Assembly: GCA_040509755.1 (NCBI GenBank) | Contig: JBEVKF010000035.1 | Span: 1 to 14,776, forward strand | DNA length: 14,776 nt | Direction of reading: 5' to 3' | DNA from: JACVRW01 sp040509755 | GTDB lineage: Bacteria > Actinomycetota > Thermoleophilia > Solirubrobacterales > Thermoleophilaceae | In this document: positions 1 to 8,013 of the stretch, one piece after another | Position numbering within the stretch: position 1 is the first letter of the stretch | How the letters are laid out: the number at the start of each line of letters is the position of its first letter | Notes under the pieces: model-generated | The model's database searches: none | Seen by the model: only the letters and a program-made list of their open reading frames with translations | Told to the model about the DNA's origin: nothing | Translations under genes and position numbers: made by a program

Positions 1-939
1 GCGTTCTTCGCCTACAGCCACGCATCGCTGCCCAACCAGCTGAGCCGCCAGCAAGCCCGTGGGCTCGAGCTCGACCTGTTCGGAGATCCGCAGGGCGGCC
101 TCTACGCCAACCCGCTCCTGCGCCGGCGGCTCGCCGCCGGCCCTCTTCTAGACCCCGAGTGGCAGCGGCCGGGCATCAAGGTCCTTCACACCGAGGACCT
201 CGACTACAACAGCTCCTGCGTCCGGCTGGTGACCTGCCTGCGCCTCGTGAGGCGCTCGTCGCGTGCGAATCCCGAGCACGTTCCGCTGCTGGTGATGCTC
301 GAGCTCAAGGCAACCGACCCGATTGCCGGGCCCCTGGGCGGGGTTGCGGTTCCGCCCTGGAACCGATCAGCGCTCGCCGGCCTCGACAAGGAGATCCGCT
401 CGGTATTCAGCGCAGGCGAGCTGATCCGTCCCGACGACGTGCGCCGGCCCGGGCTCACGCTCGAGCGGTCGGTGCTCCGAAAGGGCTGGCCGGCGCTCAG
501 CCGGGCGCGCGGCCGGGTGGCGTTCCTGATGGACAACGATCCCGGCCCGATCAGCGCCGCCTATACCGCCGGGCGCCCCAGCCTCCAGGGGCGCGTGCTG
601 TTCACCAACGCACGGCCGGGCAGCCCCGACGCCGCATTCGTCAAACGCAACACGCCGACCGGCGCGAACCTCGCGCAGATCAAGGCCCTGGTCCGGAAGG
701 GGTACCTGGTCCGGACGCGCTCGGACGAGCCGCTCGCGACGGTCCTCTCCGAGGACATGACCCGGCTGCGGGCCGCCCTGGCCAGCGGAGCGCAGCTCGT
801 GTCGACCGACTTCCCCGAGGTGGGCATGAGCGCGCGCTATGACAGGGACTACGTGGCGGCCCTGCCGGGGGGCGGCCCGGCTCGGTGCAACCCGGTGATC
901 AGGCCGCGGCCATGCCGCGGCCCTGAGCTCGAGCCGTAG
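1..939 (+). CDS. Ca2+-dependent PI-specific phospholipase C family protein (PI-PLC-C1), 5' truncated
   Basis: The frame is open from base 1 to the TAG at 937-939, so 312 residues are visible and the N-terminus lies outside the window. The visible start FFAYSHASLPNQL, then GLELDLFGDPQGGLYANP, then KVLHTEDLDYNSSC with a following Cys-Leu-x-x-Val/Ile-Arg segment, LVMLELK, and the closing GGGPARCNPV fit the PI-PLC-C1 family (TIM-barrel phosphodiesterases related to Streptomyces Ca2+-dependent PI-PLC). The His of VLHTEDLDY is probably one of the two catalytic histidines; the other, normally in an HNSYH motif, would be just upstream. LDL near residue 40 and LELK carry acidic residues that in the family bind Ca2+. 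Family members are usually secreted, but the signal peptide is not in the window. The natural substrate is unknown. The ATG/GTG codons inside the frame are internal, not starts. Confidence 0.85.
   Translation, partial: AFFAYSHASLPNQLSRQQARGLELDLFGDPQGGLYANPLLRRRLAAGPLLDPEWQRPGIKVLHTEDLDYNSSCVRLVTCLRLVRRSSRANPEHVPLLVMLELKATDPIAGPLGGVAVPPWNRSALAGLDKEIRSVFSAGELIRPDDVRRPGLTLERSVLRKGWPALSRARGRVAFLMDNDPGPISAAYTAGRPSLQGRVLFTNARPGSPDAAFVKRNTPTGANLAQIKALVRKGYLVRTRSDEPLATVLSEDMTRLRAALASGAQLVSTDFPEVGMSARYDRDYVAALPGGGPARCNPVIRPRPCRGPELEP
902..922 (+). other. GC-rich hairpin inside the PI-PLC C-terminal codons
   Basis: Perfect 9-bp inverted repeat (902-910 with 914-922) around a 3-nt loop, 15 bases before the PI-PLC stop codon. 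No U-run follows, so it is not a textbook intrinsic terminator; it may slow transcription or be a by-product of Arg/Pro/Gly codons. A second weak 6-bp stem (989-994 with 1001-1006) lies in the 175-bp gap before the next gene. Confidence 0.35.
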
Positions 940-1102
940 AGCCCGGCCTGCTGACGCACGACCCGACAAGGGGAACCACCGGCGCCCCGCCGGCAATCGC
1001 GCCGGCTAAGGGTGTCAATTCAGGGATCCGAATCAGGGACTTTCCCCGTGGAGCCGCGACGGGATTCGGCGCATCATCGCCGCACGTTCCGATCGAGATG
1101 CC

Positions 1103-1108
1103 AGGAGG
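1103..1108 (+). promoter_or_regulatory. Strong Shine-Dalgarno fixing the MMPL GTG start
   Basis: AGGAGG lies 6 nt before the GTG at 1115. An ATG at 1110-1112 is in another frame and too close to the SD, so the GTG is the start. This is the clearest SD in the window; many other genes here lack one. Confidence 0.8.
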
Positions 1109-1114
1109 CATGAA

Positions 1115-3295
1115 GTGGCTACCTATCTCTACCGACTCGGTGGTTGGGCCTTTGACAATCGCCGCAAGGTCCTGTGTGGCTGGCTGGTGGTGCTCGCTCT
1201 CGTAATAGCGAGCGCCACTGCGTTCAGCGGCACGTTCTCAAGCAAGTTCGAGGTACCGGGCACCGAATCGCAGCGCGCCCAGGACCTGCTGCATGAGAGG
1301 TATCCGGGCGCCGGCGGAGCCTCCGCACGCGTCGTCTACGTCGCTCCGGAGGGCGAGAAGCTCACCGATCCGGAGAACAAGGCTGCAGTCATGGAGTCGG
1401 CGGAACGGGCCGGCAAGGCCAAGGACGTCGCGCAGGTGGTCGACCCGTATACCGCGAAGGCGATCAGCAAGGACGGCCGCATCGGCTACGCAGATGTGAT
1501 CTATCCGATGCCCGCCGACGAGGTCGACGATGCGGCCCGTGAGGAGCTGGAGAAGAGCGCGGAACCTGCCGCGGCGGAGGGCATGCAGGTCGAGTTCGGT
1601 GGCGGGCTGGTAACCGAGGAGCACAAGTCCACTGCCGAGCTGCTCGGCATCATGGTCGGGTTCCTGGTCCTGGCTATTACGCTCGGGTCGATGATTGCCG
1701 CCGGGCTGCCGCTGCTGACCGCTCTGATTGGTGTTGGCATCTCCGTTACCGCGGTCACCGCGCTCACCGCCGTGTTTGAGCTGACCGAAACGGCGACAAC
1801 GCTGGCGACGATGCTCGGACTCGCCGTCGGCATCGACTACGCGCTGTTCATTCTCGCCCGCCATCGCCAGAACGTCGGCGACGGTCTGGAACCACGGGAG
1901 GCTGCCGCTCAGGCGACCGGCACAGCCGGCAGCGCAGTGGTGTTCGCCGGCATGACCGTGGTCATTGCGCTGGTCGGGCTGATGGTGGTCCAGATCCCGT
2001 TTCTGACCGTGATGGGGCTCGCCGCGGCGGGCGCCGTGATCATTGCCGTCCTGATCGCGACGACGCTGCTTCCGGCGATGCTCGGCTTCGCTCGCAACCG
2101 GGTCACGCGGCAGAACCGCGTGCTCACGTTCCGTCCCCGCCGGCGGGGTGCCGGCCGGGAGACGGCAAGCGTGCGCTATGCGCGCTTCGTGACTCGCCGG
2201 CCACTGGCAGTCGTGATCGCCTGCCTGGCGCTGCTGCTGGCGGTCGCCGTGCCTGCTGCGCACATGAAGCTGGGCCTGCCGGATGGCGGCTCGAAGCCGA
2301 CCGACAACACCGAGCGCAAGGCCTACGACCTCCTGACCGAGGGCTTCGGCGCCGGCTTCAATGGTCTTCTCACCGTGGTTGTCGATGCTCCGGACGCAAC
2401 GGAGGAGCAGCAGAAGCAAATCGCGACCGAGGTTACGGACACCCTGGAGGAGACTCCGAACGTGGTCGCAGTTTCGCCGCCCCACCAGAACGAGAAGGGC
2501 GACGTGACGATCTCGATGGTCACGCCCAAGACCGGTCCGGCCTCCGACGAGACCGCGGACCTGGTCGCCTACATCCGCGAGGGTGCCAAGGAGATCCCCG
2601 AGAAGTACGGCATCAACGCGTACGTCACCGGAACCACGGCGCTCAACATCGACACCGCCGAAACGTTGGCTGCGGCGTTGCCGAAATACGTCGCCGTGGT
2701 GGTCGGCCTGGCGCTGCTGTTGCTCATGGTGGTGTTCCGTTCGGTGCTGGTGCCGCTCAAGGCGGCCGCCGGCTTCCTGCTGAGCATCGGCGCGGCGATG
2801 GGGGCAACCGTCTGGATCTTCCAGGACGGAAACCTGGCCGACCTGTTCGCCGTCGCGCACGCGGGGCCGATCGTCAGCTTCCTACCGGTGCTGCTGATCG
2901 GGATCTTGTTCGGGCTCGCGATGGACTACGAGGTGTTCCTCGTGTCGCGCATGCGGGAGGCCTACGTCAAGTCGGGCAATCCCCGCGAGGCGGTCGTGAC
3001 GGGCTACGGCCAAAGCGGCCGCGTGGTCACTGCCGCGGCGGTGATCATGACCGCCGTCTTCGGGGCGTTCCTGCTCGACCCGGACCCCGTGGTCAAGTCG
3101 ATCGGGCTGTCGCTGGCGATCGGGGTGCTGGCCGACGCCTTCATCGTGCGCATGACGCTCGTGCCCGCCGTGATGGCGCTGCTCGGACACACCGCCTGGA
3201 AGCTGCCGCGTCGGCTCGAGCGAGTCGTGCCCGACCTGGACGTCGAAGGGGAGCAGCTCATGGAACGCCTGCAGCCCTCCCCGGCCCACGCCTAG
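1115..3295 (+). CDS. MMPL family RND transporter
   Basis: 726-aa integral membrane protein of the MMPL branch of the RND superfamily, which in actinobacteria exports lipids or drugs using the proton gradient. Topology is two repeats: one TM at about residues 18-40, a large outside domain (about 41-170), five TMs (about 174-325), a basic cytoplasmic linker, then TM7 (about 366-387), a second outside domain (about 390-520) and five further TMs to about 690. The proton-relay Asp-Tyr pairs are present in both halves: GIDY (D241, Y242) and AMDYEVF (D604, Y605). Length is typical of the shorter YdfJ/MmpL-like members that lack the C-terminal tail of mycobacterial MmpL3. The GTG start has a strong AGGAGG 6 nt upstream. 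The gene stands alone, followed by a bidirectional hairpin terminator. No TetR or partner gene is adjacent, so the cargo cannot be inferred. Confidence 0.93.
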   Translation: MATYLYRLGGWAFDNRRKVLCGWLVVLALVIASATAFSGTFSSKFEVPGTESQRAQDLLHERYPGAGGASARVVYVAPEGEKLTDPENKAAVMESAERAGKAKDVAQVVDPYTAKAISKDGRIGYADVIYPMPADEVDDAAREELEKSAEPAAAEGMQVEFGGGLVTEEHKSTAELLGIMVGFLVLAITLGSMIAAGLPLLTALIGVGISVTAVTALTAVFELTETATTLATMLGLAVGIDYALFILARHRQNVGDGLEPREAAAQATGTAGSAVVFAGMTVVIALVGLMVVQIPFLTVMGLAAAGAVIIAVLIATTLLPAMLGFARNRVTRQNRVLTFRPRRRGAGRETASVRYARFVTRRPLAVVIACLALLLAVAVPAAHMKLGLPDGGSKPTDNTERKAYDLLTEGFGAGFNGLLTVVVDAPDATEEQQKQIATEVTDTLEETPNVVAVSPPHQNEKGDVTISMVTPKTGPASDETADLVAYIREGAKEIPEKYGINAYVTGTTALNIDTAETLAAALPKYVAVVVGLALLLLMVVFRSVLVPLKAAAGFLLSIGAAMGATVWIFQDGNLADLFAVAHAGPIVSFLPVLLIGILFGLAMDYEVFLVSRMREAYVKSGNPREAVVTGYGQSGRVVTAAAVIMTAVFGAFLLDPDPVVKSIGLSLAIGVLADAFIVRMTLVPAVMALLGHTAWKLPRRLERVVPDLDVEGEQLMERLQPSPAHA

Positions 3296-3317
3296 GCGCG
3301 GTTCCAACAACGAAACG

Positions 3318-3346
3318 CCGGCGCCCGCCCACTCGGCGGGCGCCGG
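3318..3346. terminator. Bidirectional intrinsic terminator between convergent genes
   Basis: Perfect 12-bp inverted repeat (3318-3329 with 3335-3346) around a 5-nt loop, in the 55-bp gap between the MMPL stop (3295) and the LuxR stop (3351). On the minus strand the stem is followed by a T-rich tail (CGTTTCGTTGTTGG); on the plus strand only by TCGTTCAG. It therefore looks stronger for the LuxR gene but can serve both. Confidence 0.8.
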
Positions 3347-3350
3347 TCGT

Positions 3351-6263
3351 TCAGTGCGGCTCTCCGGATGCTTCGCGCTCGCGCCTGTCGCGCTCCATCG
3401 CGCGGGCGACCTCCGCGCGCGACGAAGCACCGAGCTTGTTGAAGACGTTGCGCAGGTGCGACTCGATCGTCTTCTCGCTGAGGAAGAGCTGGGCGGCGAT
3501 CTCCTTGTTCGTCATCCGCTCCATGATCAGGTCGCTGACCTCTCGTTCGCGCTTTGACAGCGACTCGACCCCCGAGTCGCCGGCCGCCGCCGGTCCGCGC
3601 ACCTCGGTGCGGGCGCGGAGCTTGCGCAACTCACGCCGCGCCATGTCGCGCATCCGCACGGAGCCGCAGGCGTGGAGCTCACGCTCGGCCTCCCGGAGCA
3701 CCTCGATCGCACGCGGGCGGTCGCCGGCCGCGACCAGCACCTGCCCGAGCAGGCTGCGTGAGCACGCGACCTGGAACCAGGCTCCGATCGCCGCGCCCGC
3801 CGCGATCGACTCGTCGGCCGCGCGGGCCGCGCCGGCGGTGTCGCCGCTTGCGAGCTGAACGGCGGCCCGCGTGCGCGCGGCCAACGCCGTCGGCAGGCGC
3901 AGGTCCACCTCGGCGGCGGATTGCTCCGCGCGGCTTGCGATCGAGCCGGCCGCCTCGGGGTTCCCGAGCGCCAGCTCGACCAGGGCGAGGTTCTCCCAGT
4001 TGAAGTAGCGCTCAGCCGGCACCCAGTTCTGCAGCTCCTCCCCGGCGACCTCGCGCATCATCCGCAGCGCCTTATCGAACTCGCCGAGCTCGAAGCTGGC
4101 CAGCGCCCGCGCCCAACCCGCCCCTCCACCTGACGCGGGCATCGTGCCGCCGGAGATCCGTCCGCCCACACGAACGCTCTCGTCGCTCGCGGCGATCGTC
4201 CCGTCGAGATCGCCGGCGAAGTAGCAAGCCCAGGCGAGCTCACACAGCGACCAGAACTCGAAGTGCGGGTTTGCCGACAGTTGCGCGATCTCGAGCGCGG
4301 TCGCGCTGATCTCCTGCGCCTCGGCGAGCCGACCCTGCATCTCGAACGGGTAGCCCCGCAGCAGCATCAAGGGAACGAGCAGCCGTCCCTCGCCAGTCGC
4401 TCGGGCGATCGAGACCCCGCGCTCGGCGCGTGCGATGGCGTCGTCGTAGTGCTCGAGGTAGGTCTCCGCCCAGCCGAGGTAGTAGAGCGTCTCGAGCCTG
4501 TTCGCGAGCTCCCCGTCATCCATGCGCTCGATCTGTTCGAGCGCCTCCGCGCGATGTGCGCGGGCGGCCGCGATCCGGGCCGCCGCGGCCTCGCCCAGGG
4601 CCAGCGCGGATGCGGCCATCGCGATCAGGCCGCGGTCCGTGAGTCCGCGCGCGGTCTCGAGCGCCGCCTCGCCCATCTCGAAGGTCTGTGCGAAGTCGCG
4701 CTCGTAGAGGCCGTCGACCGCCAGCTCGATCTGAAGTGCCGCGGCCTCGGGGGTGCTGCGGTCGGGCAGCTCCTCCCAGGCCCGCAAGAGCCGGCGGTGG
4801 GCATCCTCGTGCCGCCCGTGCCAGTGCTCAACCGAGGCGCAGAGGGCGGTCAGCTCGACGCGACGCATCCGGGACTCGGCAGGCAGCAGCTCGGTCGCCT
4901 CCAGCAGAGCGGTGCGGCAACCCTCGAACTCGCCAAGCGATCGCTGCGCCGAAGCAAGCGCCACCCGGATGTCGACCTGGCGCTCCGCGTCGCCGCCCGG
5001 CAGCAGCCGCAGGGCCGCCTCGAACCAGCGTGCGGCAGCGGCCGGCGCCCGCGCAGCGGCGGCCCGCCCGGCTGCGAGCAGGACCTCGATCGCCTCCTGG
5101 TCTCCCTGCTTCGCCGACTGCTCGATGTGGTGCGCCTGCTCGGCCGCGTCGGCGCCCCGGGCAGCGAGGATCTCCGCCGCCCTGGCGTGGGCGGCGAGCC
5201 GCCAGCCCCCGCCGGTGGACTCATAGACGCCCCGGCGCACAAGCGGGTGGCGGAAGCCGAAGCGGCGGGGGACGTCGGTCGGGCGGACGAAGTCGAGGGC
5301 GAGCAGGTCATCGAGCGCGGCGAGGCCCTCGGGCTCGGATAGCTCGGCGATCGAGGTCGCCAGGTCTGGCTCGAACGGCTCGCCCGCGACTGCGGCGGCG
5401 TCAAGGAAAATGCGCGACTGCGCAGACAGAACTGCGAGCTCGGCTGCGAGCGCGGCGGCGACGGCTGCCGGCACCCCGGCATCGCCCCCGGCCGTCCGCC
5501 CCTGCGGGGCCCGCGACAGGCCTACCGCGCCCGCGGAGCGCCCGAGCTGCTCGAGGTAGAAAGGATTACCCCCGGCGTGGCTGTAGATCGCCGCCACAAC
5601 GCGCGCGTCGTCGCTGTCGAGCAGCTGTGCGGCCTCGATCTCGCTCAGCTGCCCGAGCTCGAGCCGCGTCACGGGCGGGCCCGCCAGGGCCGCCGACAGC
5701 CGCTCTGCCGCCTTGCCGCGGCGAAAGCCCAGCGCGAGCAGGACCGGGGCGGCCGGCGGCCGGCGGACGAGCGTGGCGATCAACTCGATCGAGGCCCCGT
5801 CGGTCCACTGGAGGTCGTCGAGCACGAGAACGAGTGGCCGCTCGTCGGCGATCAGCTCGAGCAGCCGCCTAACCGCGCGGTGCGCCTCGTAGCGCTCGTC
5901 CGCGAGCGCTGTGGCTGGGCCGCCCGAGCCTCTCAGGGACGGCAGAACCCGGCCCAGCTCGCGCTCGAGGCCGGAGTCCCAAGAATGGTGGTCGTTCAGG
6001 TCATGCGAGGCGACGTAAGCATCGAGCGCATCGACGAAGGCGCCGAACGGGAGGTCGCGCTCGAACTCCGCTGCGGCGCCGGAGAGGACAACGTGCCCCC
6101 GCGCCTCCGCGCGCCCGCGCAGCTCAGCGAGCAGCCGCGTCTTGCCGATGCCCGGCTCTCCCTCGACCGTCAGGCAGGCCGCCTCGCCCCCGTCCAGCGC
6201 TTGAAGCACCTGCTCGAGGCGTCCCAGCTCAGTCTCGCGCCCGACCACCGACTGCGAGTCCAC
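3351..6263 (-). CDS. Large ATP-binding LuxR-family transcriptional regulator (LAL type)
   Basis: 970 aa. Order: N-terminal AAA/STAND ATPase with VGRE start motif, Walker A GEPGIGKT (35-42, K41) and Walker B LVLVLDDLQW (D149/D150); a long alpha-helical, Ala/Glu/Leu-rich middle of TPR-like character (about 380-870); and a C-terminal LuxR DNA-binding domain (about 900-958) with LSKREREV, NKEIAAQLFLSEKTIESHL and the NVFNKLG helix. This is the MalT-like LAL design: the ATPase and sensor repeats hold the HTH inactive until an inducer binds. The GTG start is followed at once by the usual VGRE block, and a TATCCT -10 sits 10 nt upstream, suggesting a leaderless mRNA. It is divergent from a GH13 enzyme with 85 bp between them, which makes sugar-linked control of that enzyme plausible but unproven. 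The ligand is unknown. Confidence 0.93.
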   Translation of the reverse strand: MDSQSVVGRETELGRLEQVLQALDGGEAACLTVEGEPGIGKTRLLAELRGRAEARGHVVLSGAAAEFERDLPFGAFVDALDAYVASHDLNDHHSWDSGLERELGRVLPSLRGSGGPATALADERYEAHRAVRRLLELIADERPLVLVLDDLQWTDGASIELIATLVRRPPAAPVLLALGFRRGKAAERLSAALAGPPVTRLELGQLSEIEAAQLLDSDDARVVAAIYSHAGGNPFYLEQLGRSAGAVGLSRAPQGRTAGGDAGVPAAVAAALAAELAVLSAQSRIFLDAAAVAGEPFEPDLATSIAELSEPEGLAALDDLLALDFVRPTDVPRRFGFRHPLVRRGVYESTGGGWRLAAHARAAEILAARGADAAEQAHHIEQSAKQGDQEAIEVLLAAGRAAAARAPAAAARWFEAALRLLPGGDAERQVDIRVALASAQRSLGEFEGCRTALLEATELLPAESRMRRVELTALCASVEHWHGRHEDAHRRLLRAWEELPDRSTPEAAALQIELAVDGLYERDFAQTFEMGEAALETARGLTDRGLIAMAASALALGEAAAARIAAARAHRAEALEQIERMDDGELANRLETLYYLGWAETYLEHYDDAIARAERGVSIARATGEGRLLVPLMLLRGYPFEMQGRLAEAQEISATALEIAQLSANPHFEFWSLCELAWACYFAGDLDGTIAASDESVRVGGRISGGTMPASGGGAGWARALASFELGEFDKALRMMREVAGEELQNWVPAERYFNWENLALVELALGNPEAAGSIASRAEQSAAEVDLRLPTALAARTRAAVQLASGDTAGAARAADESIAAGAAIGAWFQVACSRSLLGQVLVAAGDRPRAIEVLREAERELHACGSVRMRDMARRELRKLRARTEVRGPAAAGDSGVESLSKREREVSDLIMERMTNKEIAAQLFLSEKTIESHLRNVFNKLGASSRAEVARAMERDRREREASGEPH

Positions 6264-6273
6264 CGTGCCGGCG

Positions 6274-6302
6274 AGGATAACCCGTACAGCGCTCCTTTTC
6301 AG
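6274..6302 (-). promoter_or_regulatory. Probable promoter of the LuxR regulator gene
   Basis: On the minus strand TATCCT (6279-6274) lies 10 nt before the GTG start. CTGAAA (6302-6297), matching 4 of 6 bases of TTGACA, lies upstream with a 17-bp spacer. No Shine-Dalgarno is visible, consistent with a leaderless transcript beginning at or near the GTG. Confidence 0.5.
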
Positions 6303-6336
6303 GGTTCCGGCGGGCGCTGCCGCAGGTGCTCGCAGA

Positions 6337-6342
6337 TACCCT
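6337..6342 (+). promoter_or_regulatory. Possible -10 box for a leaderless GH13 transcript
   Basis: TACCCT fits the actinobacterial TAnnnT -10 pattern and ends 6 nt before the GTG at 6349, so transcription would begin at the start codon. No clear -35 or Shine-Dalgarno is seen. Confidence 0.3.
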
Positions 6343-6348
6343 CGAGGT

Positions 6349-8013
6349 GTGAGACTCGACCAGACCAGCGACCTGTGGTGGAAGAACGCGATCGTCTACT
6401 GCCTCGACGTCGAGACCTACCTCGACTCGGACGGCGATGGGGTGGGCGACTTCAGGGGCCTGATCGGGCAGATCGACTACCTGGCCGGGCTCGGCGTTAC
6501 CTGCCTGTGGCTGATGCCCTTCTACCCGTCGCCCAACCGTGACGACGGTTATGACGTCAGCGACTACTACGGGGTCGATCCGCGCCTCGGGAGCCTCGGC
6601 GAGTTCGTCGATTTCGTGCGCACCGCAAACGACCGCGGCATCAAGGTGATCGTGGACCTCGTGGTCAACCACACGTCGGACGAGCACCCGTGGTTCGAGG
6701 AGGCGCGCGGCGATCGCGACTCGCCCAAGCGCTCCTGGTACGTATGGCGCGACGAGCCCTCCGACGAGCCGAAGGGGATCTCGTTTCCGGACAAGGAGAC
6801 GAGCAACTGGGAAAAGGACAAGACCTCCGGCCAGTACTACCTGCACCGCTTCTACCGCTTCCAGCCGGACCTCAATGTCGCCAACCCGGAGGTGCGCGAC
6901 GAGATCGCGAAGGTTGTCGGCTTCTGGCTCCAGGTGGGGGTGGCCGGCTTTCGCATGGATGCAGTGCCCTTCATGCTCGAGCTCGACGGGATCGCCGAGC
7001 AGGTCGACGGAGACCCGCACGACTGGCTGCGCAGCCTGCGCGCCTTCGCCGGGCGCCGGCGCGGCGAGGCGATGCTGCTCGGCGAGGTCAACACCGGCCT
7101 CAAGGACCTCGCGCGCTTCTTTGGCGACGAGGACGGCGACCAGCTCAACATGCAGTTCGCCTTCCTGCTCAACCAGAACCTGTGGCTGTCGCTCGCGCGC
7201 GAGGAGGCCGAGCCGCTGGAGGGCGTGATCCGCAGCCTGCCCGACCCGCCGCCTGACAACGCCTGGGCCACCTTCCTGCGAAATCACGACGAGCTCAGCC
7301 TGGACAAGCTGACCCAGCCCCAGCGCGAGGAGGTCTTCGCCGCCTTCGGACCCGATGACGGCATGCAGCTCTACGGCCACGGGCTGCGCCGGCGCACCGC
7401 GGCGATGCTCGGCGGCGACGGCCCGCGCCTGCGCATGGCGTGGAGCCTGATGCTCTCGCTGCCCGGCACGCCCGTGCTCTTCATGGGCGACGAGATCGGG
7501 ATGGGGGAGAACCTGGACATCGCCGACCGCATGAGCGTGCGCGTGCCCATGCAGTGGTCGGACACAGAGAACGGCGGCTTCTCGACCGCGGATCAGAAGC
7601 AGCTCGTGCGCCCGCTCACCGCCGGTCCCTTTGGCCCGAAGCGGGTGAACGTCGAGGCGCAGCGGCTCGATCCCGATTCGCTCCTGAACTGGATGGAACG
7701 GCTGATCCGCCGGCGCAAGGAGATCCCGGAGCTCGGCTGGGGGACGAGCACGCTGATCGAGACCGGCGCGCCTGCGCTGTTTGCCCACCGCTGCGAATGG
7801 CAGGGATCGACCGTGATCGCGGTGCACAACCTGTCGGGGCACAAGGCCAAGGCGACCATCGAGCTCGGCCTGGGCAAGGGCGAGAAGGCTCGGATCGAGG
7901 ATCTGCTCGAGCCACGCGAGCACAAGGCCAATCGCGACGGGACGCTCGACATAGAGCTTGACGGCTACGGCTACCTGTGGCTGCGCTACAGCCAGCCGCG
8001 CCTGCGGAAGTAG
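6349..8013 (+). CDS. GH13 alpha-amylase family enzyme, trehalose-synthase-like
   Basis: 554 aa from the GTG at 6349. A longer frame back to 6265 exists, but the family begins just before DLWWKNAIVYCLD and the extra residues are low-complexity sequence encoded in the intergenic region. GH13 (beta/alpha)8-barrel landmarks: DGVGDFRGL, DDGYDVSDYYGVDPRLG, VVNHTSDEHPWF, nucleophile D204 in GFRMDAVP, acid/base E246 in LLGEVNT, transition-state stabiliser D314 in RNHDELS, then the MGDEIGMGEN motif and PMQW. The ETSNW, QPDLN and HDELSLDKLT pattern is that of trehalose synthases (maltose to trehalose isomerisation) and a related, less characterised alpha-amylase subgroup; YCLDVETYLDSDGDG at the N-terminus favours that subgroup. 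A beta-sandwich C-domain follows to about 550. No maltokinase is fused. Cytoplasmic: no signal peptide. The last 28 bp overlap the convergent CorA gene. Confidence 0.9.
   Translation: MRLDQTSDLWWKNAIVYCLDVETYLDSDGDGVGDFRGLIGQIDYLAGLGVTCLWLMPFYPSPNRDDGYDVSDYYGVDPRLGSLGEFVDFVRTANDRGIKVIVDLVVNHTSDEHPWFEEARGDRDSPKRSWYVWRDEPSDEPKGISFPDKETSNWEKDKTSGQYYLHRFYRFQPDLNVANPEVRDEIAKVVGFWLQVGVAGFRMDAVPFMLELDGIAEQVDGDPHDWLRSLRAFAGRRRGEAMLLGEVNTGLKDLARFFGDEDGDQLNMQFAFLLNQNLWLSLAREEAEPLEGVIRSLPDPPPDNAWATFLRNHDELSLDKLTQPQREEVFAAFGPDDGMQLYGHGLRRRTAAMLGGDGPRLRMAWSLMLSLPGTPVLFMGDEIGMGENLDIADRMSVRVPMQWSDTENGGFSTADQKQLVRPLTAGPFGPKRVNVEAQRLDPDSLLNWMERLIRRRKEIPELGWGTSTLIETGAPALFAHRCEWQGSTVIAVHNLSGHKAKATIELGLGKGEKARIEDLLEPREHKANRDGTLDIELDGYGYLWLRYSQPRLRK

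Noticed and set aside
159..842. 227-aa frame overlapping the PI-PLC
   Set aside because: Arg/Pro/Gly-rich shadow; the +1 frame carries the conserved PI-PLC-C1 motifs to a proper stop.
1238..2860. 540-aa open frame antisense to the MMPL gene
   Set aside because: Composition is an artefact of G/C-rich third positions (His/Arg/Gln/Asp-rich, no domains); the sense strand encodes a clear MMPL protein.
4263..5872. Long plus-strand open frames within the LuxR gene
   Set aside because: Arg/Ala/Pro-rich or Gly/Leu-rich low-complexity translations opposite a clear ATPase-LuxR protein.
6265..6348. N-terminal extension of the GH13 protein
   Set aside because: It would start 2 bp from the LuxR start, has no similarity to the family and encodes a region with promoter features; GTG 6349 fits the family N-terminus.
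6229..7923. 564-aa open frame antisense to the GH13 gene
   Set aside because: A shadow frame: no recognisable motif, and it covers the GH13 catalytic motifs and the start of the LuxR gene.
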